This document shows, one piece after another, positions 24,876 through 33,090 of a stretch of 64,000 bases of DNA (positions are counted from its first letter, which is position 1; the number at the start of each line of letters is the position of its first letter). A model generated the notes under the pieces. That model had not been told where the DNA came from and ran no database searches. It saw only the letters and a program-made list of their open reading frames with translations. Origin of the DNA: Actinomadura sp. NAK00032 (GTDB taxonomy: Bacteria > Actinomycetota > Actinomycetes > Streptosporangiales > Streptosporangiaceae); the NCBI RefSeq assembly GCF_013364275.1, contig NZ_CP054932.1:1178001-1242000 (forward strand). Reading direction: 5' to 3'. Made by a program: the position numbers and the translations under genes.

Positions 24876-25406
24876 GTGAGGAAAAGGACCCATCCGCGAG
24901 GCGGGACCGCCCGCCCGGTCAGGCTTCTCGGCGACCCTGTCCTGCGCACCGAATGCGACCCGGTCCGGACGTTCGACGCCTCCCTGGAGCGCCTCGTCGA
25001 CGACATGTTCGTCACCATGTACGAGGAGGACGGCGCCGGGCTGGCCGCGAACCAGATCGGCGTCGGCCTGCGCCTGTTCGTGTACGACTGCGAGGACGAC
25101 AAGGGCCGCCGCCACGTCGGCCACGTCGCCAACCCGGTGCTGGTCGCCGCCGACGGCGAGCAGCTCGTCGAGTCGGAGGGCTGCCTGTCCGTCCCCGGCC
25201 TGCGGTTCGAGACGTCGCGGTACGCGCACGCCGTCGTCGAGGGCGTCGACGTGAAGGGCAGGCCCGTCCGCGTGGAGGGCACCGGCTACTTCGCGCGCTG
25301 CCTCCAGCACGAGTGCGGGCACCTGGACGGCCGCGTCTACATCGACGTCCTGTCCGGCGACGCCCGGCGCGAGGCGATGCGGGCCATCCGCGCCCTCCAG
25401 CACTGA
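24876..25406 (+). CDS. def: Peptide deformylase
   Basis: 176 residues. The three deformylase motifs are present: GAGLAANQIG (motif 1), EGCLSVPG (motif 2, Cys metal ligand) and QHECGHLDG (motif 3, HExxH). It removes the N-formyl group from nascent proteins at the ribosome exit. The GTG at 24876 is favoured because a TAGGAT -10 element lies just before it; the frame is open further upstream into the terminator. Deformylase next to a growth protein is a common actinobacterial arrangement but no operon is evident. Confidence 0.95.
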   Translation: MRKRTHPRGGTARPVRLLGDPVLRTECDPVRTFDASLERLVDDMFVTMYEEDGAGLAANQIGVGLRLFVYDCEDDKGRRHVGHVANPVLVAADGEQLVESEGCLSVPGLRFETSRYAHAVVEGVDVKGRPVRVEGTGYFARCLQHECGHLDGRVYIDVLSGDARREAMRAIRALQH

Positions 25407-25506
25407 CCCGCGCCCCGCCCCTCCCACACCGCCCTGCCTCGCCTAACCTGGCCAGTCGCGCTTCCAGTCGGAACCGGGGCGGCGCTCAACGTATCCTCTG
25501 CCACCA

Positions 25507-25523
25507 TTCAGGGGACGTTCAGG
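25507..25523 (+). promoter_or_regulatory. TTCAGG-N5-TTCAGG direct repeat upstream of the response regulator gene
   Basis: Two exact TTCAGG copies with an 11-base period, the geometry bound by OmpR-family regulators. Matching boxes occur at 27821 and 27995. Confidence 0.6.
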
Positions 25524-25567
25524 TTCGGCTGGAATCCTCGGCGATGATGTGGAGGGGGACTGGGCAA

Positions 25568-26302
25568 TTGTCTGAACGGACGGCGAACGGCGGCAAGGCG
25601 GCGACCTCGGAGGCGACCCTGCTCGTCGTCGAGGACGAGCCCAACATCCTGGAGTTGCTCGCCGGCAGCCTGCGCTTCACCGGGTTCGACGTGGTCACGG
25701 CCACGAACGGGGCGGACGCGGTGCAGTCGGCGCGGCGGCACCGCCCCGACCTGATCGTGCTGGACGTGATGCTGCCCGACATCGACGGGTTCGACGTCGC
25801 GCGGCGGCTGCGGTCCGGCGGCGACCACACCCCGGTGCTGTTCCTGACGGCGCGCGACGCCGTGCAGGACCGCATCAAGGGGCTGACGATCGGCGGCGAC
25901 GACTACGTCACCAAGCCGTTCAGCCTGGAGGAGGTCATCGCCCGCATCCGGGCGGTGCTGCGCCGGTTCCGCGGCGGCGCCGCCGAGCCGCCGCCCCGGC
26001 TGGTGTTCGCGGACGTGGAGCTGGACGAGGACAGCCACGAGGTGTGGCGCCGCGGCCGGCCCATCCAGCTGTCCCCGACCGAGTTCAAGCTGCTGCGCTA
26101 CTTCATGGCCAACGCGGGCCGCGTCGTGTCGAAGGCGCAGATCCTCGACCACGTGTGGAACTACGACTTCCGCGGCGACGCGGGGATCGTGGAGTCGTAC
26201 GTGTCCGCGCTGCGCCGCAAGGTGGACAATGCCGAACCGCGCCTCATCCACACGCTGCGCGGTGTGGGCTACGTCCTGCGCGAGCCGTCGAGATCGGGCT
26301 GA
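25568..26302 (+). CDS. OmpR-family response regulator
   Basis: 244 residues: receiver domain (acidic pocket VVEDEP, phospho-acceptor Asp in IVLDVMLPDIDG, Thr in FLTARD, Lys in YVTKPFS) and a C-terminal winged helix (LSPTEFKLLRYF, DHVWNYDFRG, VESYVSALRRK, GVGYVLRE). The start is uncertain: TTG 25568 has AGGGGG at a good distance, while ATG 25544 or 25547 would add 7-8 residues. It is coupled to the kinase gene by a TGATG overlap. The arrangement regulator, kinase, HtrA-like protease recalls mycobacterial mprA-mprB-pepD, and repeats in its promoter suggest autoregulation. Confidence 0.9.
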   Translation: MSERTANGGKAATSEATLLVVEDEPNILELLAGSLRFTGFDVVTATNGADAVQSARRHRPDLIVLDVMLPDIDGFDVARRLRSGGDHTPVLFLTARDAVQDRIKGLTIGGDDYVTKPFSLEEVIARIRAVLRRFRGGAAEPPPRLVFADVELDEDSHEVWRRGRPIQLSPTEFKLLRYFMANAGRVVSKAQILDHVWNYDFRGDAGIVESYVSALRRKVDNAEPRLIHTLRGVGYVLREPSRSG

Positions 26303-27774
26303 TGCCCCGGTCGCCGCGCCGCGCCCTGGAGCGGCTGTGGGGGCGGACGTCGCTGCGCGTCAAGCTGATCGCCGGGATGCTCGTGCTCGTCACGTTCGGG
26401 ATGACGGTGATGAGCGCGGCGGGCGCGTCGGTGCTGCGCCAGTACCTGGTGGGCCGGGCCGACGACCAGCTGCGCAGCTCGGTGGGGCGGGCGATCGAGC
26501 AGGTCATCCCGCAGCTGCGGCGCGGCGAGGTCAACATCGACGTCCGCATTCCGAGCGAGATGTACGGGCAGGTCCGCACCGACGACGGCCACGCCGTGGG
26601 GCAGAACCCGGCGTGGAGCGAGACCGGCCACCCGAAGCTGCCGGCGGACCTGCGCGAGCACATCGACCGCCCGTTCACGGTGCGCGGCACCGGCGGCTCG
26701 CAGTGGCGGATCCTGGCCGAGCCGATCCCGGGCGGCATCATCGTCCTCGCGTTCAGCATGGACGAGGTGGACCGCACCGTGCAGCGGCTCGTGGTGATCG
26801 ACGCGATCGTGGGGCTGCTGGTGCTCGGCGTGCTGGTCGCGCTCGGCGTGTGGGTCGTGCGGGCCAGCCTGCGCCCGCTCGCGGCGGTCGAGGAGACGGC
26901 GGGCGCGATCGCGGCCGGCGACCTGTCGCGCCGCGTCCCGCAGGCCGACCCGCGCACCGAGATGGGGCGGCTCGGCCGGTCGCTGAACACGATGCTGGGG
27001 CAGATCGAGGCGGCGTTCGGCGCGCGCGCCGAGTCGGAGGCGGCGGCGCGGCGCTCGGAGGAGATGGCGCTGCGCTCGGAGGAGCGGATGCGGCGGTTCG
27101 TCGCGGACGCCAGCCACGAGCTGCGCACCCCGCTGACCGCGATCCGCGGCTTCGCCGAGTTCTACCGGCAGGGCGCGGCCCGCAGCCCCGCCGAGCTGGG
27201 CCGGCTGATCGGCCGGATCGAGGAGACCGCGTCCCGGATGGGGCTGCTGGTGGAGGACCTGCTGCTGCTCGCCCGGCTGGACCGGCAGCGCCCGATCGAG
27301 CGGCGTCCGGTGGACCTGCTCGCGGTCGCGGCCGACTCCGTCCAGGAGGCGAGAGTTCTCGCGCCCGAGCGCAAGATAGACCTGTCGGTCGAGGGAGGGC
27401 TGGCGTACCAGGTGCGGGGGGACGAGCCGCGGCTGCGCCAGGTGCTCGGCAACCTGCTGGCCAACGCGATCGCGCACACCCCGGAGGGGACGCCGGTCGA
27501 CGTCCGGCTGCTGCCCGGCACGCTGCGCGACGGGCCCGCCGCGGTCATCGCCGTCGCCGACCGGGGCCCCGGCCTGTCCGCCGAGCAGGCGGAACGGGTC
27601 TTCGAGCGGTTCTACCGGGCGGACGAGGCCCGCTCGCGCGACTACGGCGGCGCCGGTCTCGGCCTCGCCATCGTCGCCGCGCTCGTGGCCGCGCACGCGG
27701 GCGTCGTGGAGGCCGACTCCACGCCGGGCGGCGGCGCCACGTTCCGCGTCGTCCTCCCGCTGGCCGACGACTAG
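26302..27774 (+). CDS. Sensor histidine kinase
   Basis: 490 residues. TM1 is about residues 19-42, an extracytoplasmic sensor of about 115 residues contains no Cys, TM2 is about 160-182 (IVGLLVLGVLVALGVWVV), then HAMP, the dimerisation helix with the phospho-acceptor His (ADASHELRTPLTAIRG) and the ATPase domain (N box LLANAIAHTP, G1 DRGPGLS, G2 GGAGLGLAIV). It phosphorylates the co-transcribed regulator, presumably on an envelope signal. The gene also carries a short coiled stretch of Glu/Arg repeats (AARRSEEMALRSEERMRRF) just before the His box. Confidence 0.93.
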   Translation: MPRSPRRALERLWGRTSLRVKLIAGMLVLVTFGMTVMSAAGASVLRQYLVGRADDQLRSSVGRAIEQVIPQLRRGEVNIDVRIPSEMYGQVRTDDGHAVGQNPAWSETGHPKLPADLREHIDRPFTVRGTGGSQWRILAEPIPGGIIVLAFSMDEVDRTVQRLVVIDAIVGLLVLGVLVALGVWVVRASLRPLAAVEETAGAIAAGDLSRRVPQADPRTEMGRLGRSLNTMLGQIEAAFGARAESEAAARRSEEMALRSEERMRRFVADASHELRTPLTAIRGFAEFYRQGAARSPAELGRLIGRIEETASRMGLLVEDLLLLARLDRQRPIERRPVDLLAVAADSVQEARVLAPERKIDLSVEGGLAYQVRGDEPRLRQVLGNLLANAIAHTPEGTPVDVRLLPGTLRDGPAAVIAVADRGPGLSAEQAERVFERFYRADEARSRDYGGAGLGLAIVAALVAAHAGVVEADSTPGGGATFRVVLPLADD

Positions 27775-27820
27775 CCCGCGCGGCCGGACGACGGGCCGTT
27801 GGGCGGAGACCTGGGTCACA

Positions 27821-27837
27821 TTCAGGCAATGTTCAGG
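27821..27837 (+). promoter_or_regulatory. TTCAGG-N5-TTCAGG direct repeat in the kinase-protease gap
   Basis: Two exact copies with an 11-base period, 47 bases after the kinase stop. No gene starts directly downstream, but a terminator does lie about 100 bases on. Confidence 0.6.
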
Positions 27838-27857
27838 TAAGTGCGCTTAGGTGGTCG

Positions 27858-27979
27858 TACAGGGCGCGCCCCGGTCTCGACGGGGAACGGGAGTCCGCGC
27901 CCTGGCCAACCTCACCCCCCGGGTCGCCCGCTGGGGGCACCGCGACCGTGGGTTTCACCGCCCGCGGTCGCGGTTTTTT
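27858..27979 (+). ncRNA. Candidate short terminator-bounded transcript
   Basis: The segment between the 27821 box and the terminator ending at 27979 could be a transcript of about 120 bases. It contains two strong stems and a GGTCGC (27922-27927) that can compete for the left arm of the terminator. The short frame 27851-28057 crosses the terminator and does not look coding. The 5' end is a guess. Confidence 0.35.
27940..27979 (+). terminator. Rho-independent terminator
   Basis: CCGCGACCG (27940-27948) pairs with CGGTCGCGG (27965-27973) and is followed by TTTTTT. It separates the two-component operon from the protease gene. Confidence 0.85.
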
Positions 27980-27994
27980 CATGTCATGTCGGCT

Positions 27995-28011
27995 TTCAGC
28001 ACACTTTCAGG
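27995..28011 (+). promoter_or_regulatory. TTCAG-N6-TTCAGG direct repeat upstream of the protease gene
   Basis: TTCAGC and TTCAGG with the same 11-base period, 68 bases before the protease start codon. Confidence 0.6.
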
Positions 28012-28078
28012 TTCAATCCAGGCGGCCTGCAGCCCCGGCGCGCACTCTCGATGGTGAGCGAACGACAGGGGGATCCGC

Positions 28079-29041
28079 ATGAACACCGACACCGGACGGC
28101 CGCAGCCGCCACCATGGGAACCGGGGCGACCGGACGTCGCCGCGCAGGGGCAGTGGTCCTGGCAGGACGTCCCGCCGCCCGGCACGGGCGCTCAGGAGGC
28201 GGCCGGGCCGGCGGCTCCGGGGATGCTCGGCACGGCCCGGCGCAAGCTCGCGGCGGTGGGGGCCGCCGCGGCGCTGGCGCTCGGGGCGGGCGCTGGAGGC
28301 GCGGCGGTGACGCTGGCGCTGACGCACGAGAACACCGTCTACGCGAGCCCGACGGCGGTCTCGGGGGCCTCGTCCACCAGCACGACCGCGCAGGTGGCGG
28401 CCGCCGTCCAGCCGAGCGTGGTGTCGATCCAGGCGCAGACCGCGTCCGGCGTCTCCGGCGGGTCCGGCGTGATCCTGCGCTCGGACGGGGTGATCCTCAC
28501 CAACGCGCACGTCGTGTCGGGCGCCCGGCAGGTCGCGGTGAAGTTCAGCGACGGCCGGACCGCGACGGCGCAGGTCGTCGGGGCCGACTCCGGCGCCGAC
28601 ATCGCCGTGATCAAGGCGCAGGGGGTGTCCGGCCTGAAGCCGGCGACGCTCGGCGACAGCGACCGGCTCGCCGTCGGCGACCAGGTCCTCGCCGTGGGCA
28701 GCCCGCTCGGCCTGGAGGGCTCGGTGACGTCCGGCATCGTCAGCGCGCTGGGCCGCGAGGTGCAGGAGGGCGACTCCGACCAGCAGCTCCCGCCGGGACT
28801 GCGCGGGCAGCTGTCCCAGCAGGAGCAGACCGTCATCAAGAACGCGATCCAGACGGACGCCGCGATCAACCCCGGCAACTCCGGCGGCGCCCTGGTGAAC
28901 TCCTCGGGCCAGGTGATCGGCGTCAACACCGCCATCGCCACGTCCGGGAGCAGCGACGGGAACATCGGGGTCGGCTTCGCCATCCCGATCGACTCCGCCA
29001 AGAAGACCGCCGACGAGATCATCGCCGGCGCCTCGGTCTGA
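28079..29041 (+). CDS. Membrane-anchored trypsin-like (S1C/HtrA-related) serine protease
   Basis: 320 residues. A cytoplasmic Pro-rich N-terminus (about 55 residues) precedes one membrane span (about 57-82), then the protease domain outside. The triad is His144 (TNAHVV), Asp174 (GADIAVIK) and Ser268 (GNSGGAL). The chain ends at the protease domain; the PDZ domain found in HtrA/PepD is absent. Such proteases remove misfolded exported proteins. The TTCAG box in its promoter matches that of the two-component operon, so the pair probably controls it. RBS CAGGGGG. Confidence 0.9.
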   Translation: MNTDTGRPQPPPWEPGRPDVAAQGQWSWQDVPPPGTGAQEAAGPAAPGMLGTARRKLAAVGAAAALALGAGAGGAAVTLALTHENTVYASPTAVSGASSTSTTAQVAAAVQPSVVSIQAQTASGVSGGSGVILRSDGVILTNAHVVSGARQVAVKFSDGRTATAQVVGADSGADIAVIKAQGVSGLKPATLGDSDRLAVGDQVLAVGSPLGLEGSVTSGIVSALGREVQEGDSDQQLPPGLRGQLSQQEQTVIKNAIQTDAAINPGNSGGALVNSSGQVIGVNTAIATSGSSDGNIGVGFAIPIDSAKKTADEIIAGASV

Positions 29042-29146
29042 TCCGGCCGCCGTCCGGCCAGGCTCTGGGGGGAGCGGGCGGACGGGCGGCGGACCGGTCA
29101 GAGGGTCCTCCCGGCCGGGCCGGGTTCGGGAGGGCCTGGCAAGGGA

Positions 29147-29187
29147 GAACGGCCGCGCGATCCGCCTGTGGGATCGCGCGGCCGTTC
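29147..29187. terminator. Perfect 17-bp bidirectional terminator
   Basis: GAACGGCCGCGCGATCC and its exact complement enclose a 7-base loop. The right arm overlaps the stop codon of the convergent DUF2236 gene. Confidence 0.75.
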
Positions 29188-30013
29188 AGCCGCGCACGCT
29201 GATCGCGGGCCTCCGCTTCACCTTGGCCAGCATCCTGCGCGTCGAGTGCAGGTAGTACTCGCGCGGCAGCGTCCGGATCCGCTGCGGCAGCCGCGGGTAC
29301 ACCGCCGACAGCACCGCCAGCAGGAGCCGGAACCGCGCCTGCCGCGCCCGGGACCACGTCCACCCGTACTGCTCGCGGATCGGCGCCGGCATCAGCCCGG
29401 CGGTGAGCAGCCGGATCATCATCAGGCCGGGCGCGTTCAGCGGCCCGCCCGGCAGCTTCGGGTGCAGCACCTGCTCCGCGACCGCCCGCGACGCGTCGCT
29501 GATCTCCAAGGTGTGGAGCATGTCGGCGTAGTAGGCGCGGAAGTCGCGGTAGGTCTCCGGCATCCGCCCCTCGGGGCAGCCCAGGATCGTGGCGTAGACC
29601 TTGGTCTGCCCGTAGAACTCCTCAAGCTCGGCCTCGGTGAACGTCCGGCGGAAGAGCGCCTGGTAGAACTGCGTCGCCACGGCGAACAGGGTGGACGCGA
29701 CCCACACCTGAAGTTCTGGGTCGTTGGCCTCGTAGCCGGGGCCGGTGATGGACTCGTGCCCCTTGGTGACGAGCGCGCTGAGGGTCTCGGCCTCCTCCCG
29801 CGTCCCGAACTGCACGACGTAGAGCCAGCCCATGGTGTTGCGCAGCCGCCGCGCGGGGTCGTCGGCGGTGTAGCTGTGGTCGTACACGCCCTGCGCGACC
29901 TTGGGATGTGCCGTCTGCAGCAGCGACGCGGCCCCGCCCGCCGCGATGAGCGCGCCCTCCCGCGAGATGACGCGGATGAGGTCGCCGTCCTGGAAGATTC
30001 CCGCAGCAGTCAT
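29186..30013 (-). CDS. Oxygenase MpaB family / DUF2236 protein
   Basis: 275 residues. It has family features such as ISREGALIAAGGAASLLQTAHP, a segment with YTADDPARRLRNTMGW, HESITGPGY, and the conserved His/Arg residues that bind haem b in characterised DUF2236 proteins (Lcp/MpaB type). Substrate unknown. ATG 30013 is preferred over ATG 30022 because TACAAT (30026-30021) is a good -10 element 7 bases upstream of 30013 and would overlap 30022. An operator-like palindrome lies directly upstream. Confidence 0.85.
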   Translation of the reverse strand: MTAAGIFQDGDLIRVISREGALIAAGGAASLLQTAHPKVAQGVYDHSYTADDPARRLRNTMGWLYVVQFGTREEAETLSALVTKGHESITGPGYEANDPELQVWVASTLFAVATQFYQALFRRTFTEAELEEFYGQTKVYATILGCPEGRMPETYRDFRAYYADMLHTLEISDASRAVAEQVLHPKLPGGPLNAPGLMMIRLLTAGLMPAPIREQYGWTWSRARQARFRLLLAVLSAVYPRLPQRIRTLPREYYLHSTRRMLAKVKRRPAISVRG

Positions 30014-30025
30014 GGCGAGCATTGT

Positions 30026-30041
30026 AAGTAAGTGCTTGCAG
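30026..30041. promoter_or_regulatory. TetR-type operator candidate overlapping the DUF2236 promoter
   Basis: AAGTAAGTGCTTGCA contains an imperfect palindrome of YAAG and CTTR halves abutting the -10 element. It is AT-rich relative to the region. No TetR gene is nearby. Confidence 0.3.
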
Positions 30042-30102
30042 TTGGTGCCAGGCGGGGTTTAACCGGACGACAGGGCCGCATCACCCCTGCGACAATGGGG
30101 GC

Positions 30103-30528
30103 ATGTCCGCCCAGATCCACGTCCGCGGCTCGGTCGCCATCCCGGAGACCGAGCTCAGCTGGCGCTTCTCCCGCTCGTCGGGGCCGGGCGGGCAGCACGT
30201 CAACACCAGTGCCACCGCCGCCGAGCTCTCCTTCGACGTCGCGAACTCCCCGTCCCTCCCCGAGCACCTGCGCGCCCGCGCGCTCGACCGCCTGGCCGGA
30301 CGGCTCGTCCGCGGCGTCCTCACGATCCGCGCCGAGGAGTACCGCTCCCAGCAGCGCAACCGCGACGCCGCCCGCACCCGGCTGGCGACCCTGCTGGCCG
30401 AGGCGACGGCGCCGCCGCCGAAGAAGCGCATCCCGAAGAAGATCCCGCGCGGCATCAACGAGCGCCGCCTGGAGAACAAGAAGCGCCGCTCCGCCGTCAA
30501 ACGCCAGCGCTCCACCCGCTGGGACTGA
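30103..30528 (+). CDS. arfB: Alternative ribosome rescue factor / peptidyl-tRNA hydrolase ArfB
   Basis: 141 residues. The release-factor-like catalytic loop is SSGPGGQHVNTSAT with the GGQ motif, and the C-terminus is a basic tail (KKRIPKKIPRGINERRL, ENKKRRSAVKRQRS) that would enter the empty mRNA channel of stalled ribosomes. There is no RF codon-recognition domain, which separates it from RF1/RF2. It hydrolyses peptidyl-tRNA on non-stop ribosomes. GACAAT lies 6 bases before the ATG with no Shine-Dalgarno sequence, so it is probably leaderless. Confidence 0.92.
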   Translation: MSAQIHVRGSVAIPETELSWRFSRSSGPGGQHVNTSATAAELSFDVANSPSLPEHLRARALDRLAGRLVRGVLTIRAEEYRSQQRNRDAARTRLATLLAEATAPPPKKRIPKKIPRGINERRLENKKRRSAVKRQRSTRWD

Positions 30529-30565
30529 ACCACCTCACGCGCAGGTCCGTCGTCCCCTAGCGGCC

Positions 30566-31282
30566 CTACGCGCGGGCCGGGGTCTTCTCTTCGGCGTCGC
30601 CGGGCCGGTGGTCGGGGACGAAGCGGTACCCGACGTTGCGGACGGTGCCGATCAGCGACTCGTACTCGGCGCCCAGCTTGGCGCGCAGGCGCCGGACGTG
30701 GACGTCGACCGTGCGGGTGCCGCCGAAGTAGTCGTAGCCCCAGACCTCCTGGAGGAGCTGCGCGCGGGTGAAGACCCGGCCCGGGTGCTGGGCGAGGTAC
30801 TTCAGCAGCTCGAACTCCTTGAAGGTCAGGTCGAGGACGCGGCCGCGCAGGCGGGCGGTGTAGGTGGCCTCGTCGATCGTGAGGTCGCCGCTGCGGATCT
30901 CGCCCGGGACCTCGTCGGCGTCGGCGCCCGCGGCGGCGCGGCCCACGGCGAGCCGCAGCCGGGCCTCGACCTCGGCGGGGCCCGCGGTCTGCAGCAGCAC
31001 GTCGTCCAAGCCCCACTCGGGGCTGAGGGCGGCGAGCCCGCCCTCGGTGACGATGGCGAGCAGCGGGCAGTCCAGCCCGGTGGTGCGCAGCAGCCGGCAC
31101 AGGCTCTTGGCCTGGACGAGGTCGCGGCGGGCGTCGACCAGCACGACGTCGGCCGGGTCCGTGTCGATCAGCGCGGACGCCTCCGCGGGGGCGACGCGCA
31201 CCGAGTGCAGCAGAAGTCCGAGCGCGGGCAGGACCTCGTCGGAGGGCTCCAACGCGTTGGTCAGCAAGAGCAGGCTGCTCAA
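30566..31282 (-). CDS. glnR: Global nitrogen regulator GlnR (atypical OmpR-type)
   Basis: 238 residues. The N-terminus ([20 protein letters not shown], then [12 protein letters not shown] and [12 protein letters not shown]) and the wing helix ([44 protein letters not shown]) match actinobacterial GlnR closely. GlnR is an orphan regulator whose receiver lacks a normal phosphorylation pocket; it controls nitrogen assimilation genes. The start is the rare TTG at 31282 with GGGAGG 7 bases upstream; the frame is open to 31429 but the conserved N-terminus begins at this TTG. No kinase gene accompanies it. Confidence 0.93.
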   Translation of the reverse strand: MSSLLLLTNALEPSDEVLPALGLLLHSVRVAPAEASALIDTDPADVVLVDARRDLVQAKSLCRLLRTTGLDCPLLAIVTEGGLAALSPEWGLDDVLLQTAGPAEVEARLRLAVGRAAAGADADEVPGEIRSGDLTIDEATYTARLRGRVLDLTFKEFELLKYLAQHPGRVFTRAQLLQEVWGYDYFGGTRTVDVHVRRLRAKLGAEYESLIGTVRNVGYRFVPDHRPGDAEEKTPARA

Positions 31283-31479
31283 ATGCCGCCTCCCGTCCAA
31301 AGACGTCGGACCCGGACGGCTCATCTCCCCAGCCCCGCCCAGGGTCGGCGACTCTACGACGAGGCGACCATGAAGGGCCTTTCGGATGAACTCCATGGCC
31401 TCGTCGCCCGGATCCCTCCCCCAGAGCATAACGGACCGGTCACCGGCGGCTCCGAGGCAGGACGTTGAATACTGGTCCC

Positions 31480-31734
31480 ATGGCCAAGGGGACGATGCGG
31501 TACTGGGCGGCGGCGAAGGCCGCCGCGGGCACGCCGGAGGAGCCGTACGAGGCGGGGACGCTGGCGGAGGCGCTGGCGGCGGCGTCGGCGGCGCGGGACG
31601 AGGAGTTCGCCCGGGTCGTCCGGCGGAGCTCGTTCCTGATCGACGGGGACCCGGTCGGAAGCCGGCCGCACGCGTCGGTCGTCCTGCCCGAGGGCGGGGT
31701 CGTGGAGGTGCTGCCGCCGTTCGCGGGCGGGTGA
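31480..31734 (+). CDS. MoaD/ThiS family small sulfur-carrier-like protein
   Basis: 84 residues, a beta-grasp protein starting [20 protein letters not shown] and ending LPPFAGG. The C-terminal Gly-Gly is the site thiocarboxylated in MoaD and ThiS. It could serve molybdopterin or another sulfur-transfer pathway; no partner gene is adjacent. AATACT lies 6 bases before the ATG with no Shine-Dalgarno sequence (leaderless). It diverges from glnR. Confidence 0.85.
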   Translation: MAKGTMRYWAAAKAAAGTPEEPYEAGTLAEALAAASAARDEEFARVVRRSSFLIDGDPVGSRPHASVVLPEGGVVEVLPPFAGG

Positions 31735-31819
31735 CGCAAGGTCATTCTCCGGTGTGACCCGGTTTGGTGCGAACCCGCATTAAGGTGTGGCGATCGCATG
31801 CCGTCGTCAGAGGAGAGAC

Positions 31820-32527
31820 ATGCGGAAGGTACTGCTGGTCCTGCTGATCTTCGTGGCCGTCGTGCTGGTCGCCGCGGACCGCCTCGGCGTGCGCGTCGCG
31901 CAGGACAAGATCGGCGAGCAGGTGGCGGCGCAGTACAACCTGACCCAGCAGCCGGACGTCACCATCCACGGCATCCCGTTCCTGACGCAGGCGATCGGCG
32001 GCGAGTACAAGCACATCGAGGTCGAGATCGGGAACTGGACGGAGCAGGGCGTCACCGTCTCCGGGGTCACCGTCGACATGCGGGGCGTGAACGCGCCGCT
32101 GTCGGAGGTCAGCAAGGGCAGCTCCGCGAACGTCACCGCGAAGACGGCAACCGCGTCCGCGGTCATCCCCTACGACGTGATCCGCAAGGAGGCGCCGAAG
32201 GAGGTCAAGGCGATCCGGCCCAAGGGCGACGACCTCTCGGTCGACCTCACCGGCAACATCCTCGGCTTCCCCGTCTCCGGGACCGCGGTCGTCGAGGTCA
32301 AGCCGACCGCGAAGGGCATCGCGATCACGCCCGTCTCGGTGGGCTCGGACGGCGCCGCGCAGATCCCGCTGGCGCTGGTGAAGCGGTCGCTGACCTGGGT
32401 CGTGCCGGTCGCCGACCTGCCGGTCGGGTCGCGGATCAGCCAGATCCAGCCCACGCCCGACGGGCTGCGGGTCGCCGCGACGGCCGAGAACGTCCACCTG
32501 AACGATCTCCAGCAGGGGCGCAGATAG
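31820..32527 (+). CDS. LmeA/DUF2993 family phospholipid-binding protein
   Basis: 235 residues with an N-terminal signal anchor (MRKVLLVLLIFVAVVLVAAD). The mature part has the DUF2993 pattern of long beta strands (HGIPFLTQAIGGEYKHIEVE, VTVSGVTVDMRGVNAPL). The mycobacterial member LmeA binds phosphatidylinositol and helps lipomannan elongation; here only a periplasmic/envelope lipid-binding role is inferred. AGAGGAGA precedes the ATG. It lies 47 bases before the sigma factor gene, possibly co-transcribed. Confidence 0.85.
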   Translation: MRKVLLVLLIFVAVVLVAADRLGVRVAQDKIGEQVAAQYNLTQQPDVTIHGIPFLTQAIGGEYKHIEVEIGNWTEQGVTVSGVTVDMRGVNAPLSEVSKGSSANVTAKTATASAVIPYDVIRKEAPKEVKAIRPKGDDLSVDLTGNILGFPVSGTAVVEVKPTAKGIAITPVSVGSDGAAQIPLALVKRSLTWVVPVADLPVGSRISQIQPTPDGLRVAATAENVHLNDLQQGRR

Positions 32528-32574
32528 TCCGCGCCGGAGGTGAACCGCCCGGCCGGGGCGTACGTGACAGTGGT

Positions 32575-33090
32575 GTGGGTCCGACCGCCGATGAGGGTTT
32601 GCTTCGCGCTCTGTACAGCGAGCACGGGGGTCCCCTCCTCGGATACGTCCTGCGGCTGACGGGAGGGGACCGGACGCAGGCCGAGGACGTGGTGCAGGAG
32701 ACGCTGCTGCGCGCGTGGCGGCATCCGGAGGCGCTGGCGGGGCGTCCCGTGCGGCCGTGGCTGTTCACGGTGGCGCGGAACCTGGTCGTGGACGCGCACC
32801 GCGCCAAGCGCGCGCGGCCGCCGGAGACCGGGATCGACGAGCACGTCATGATGACCCCGGACGGTTCCGACGACATCGACCGGGCGCTGGAGTCCTGGAC
32901 GGTGGCGGAGGCCCTGGCCGGGCTGAGCCCGTCGCACCGGGCCGTCCTGGTAGAGACCTACTACAAGGGCCGGTCGGTGGCCGAGGCGTCCAAGACGCTC
33001 GGCATACCGCCCGGCACGGTGAAGTCCCGCACCTTCTACGCACTGCGGGCGCTCAAGCTCGCATTGGAGGAGCGGGGGTTGGCGCCATGA
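32575..33090 (+). CDS. ECF-type RNA polymerase sigma factor
   Basis: 171 residues. Region 2 includes YVLRLTGGDRTQAEDVVQET, LLRAWRHPEAL and RPWLFTVARNLVVDAHR; region 4 includes LSPSHRAVLVETYYKG, VAEASKTLGIPPGTVKSR. It resembles SigL/SigK-type ECF factors. A GTG at 32575 is chosen; no clear Shine-Dalgarno sequence, and TACGTG at 32561 may be a -10 element. Its stop overlaps the anti-sigma start (ATGA), the classic co-translated pair. Confidence 0.92.
   Translation: MGPTADEGLLRALYSEHGGPLLGYVLRLTGGDRTQAEDVVQETLLRAWRHPEALAGRPVRPWLFTVARNLVVDAHRAKRARPPETGIDEHVMMTPDGSDDIDRALESWTVAEALAGLSPSHRAVLVETYYKGRSVAEASKTLGIPPGTVKSRTFYALRALKLALEERGLAP

Noticed and set aside
27851..28057. 68-codon frame between kinase and protease
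   Set aside because: It runs through a strong T-run terminator, is Arg-rich and lacks a ribosome-binding site.
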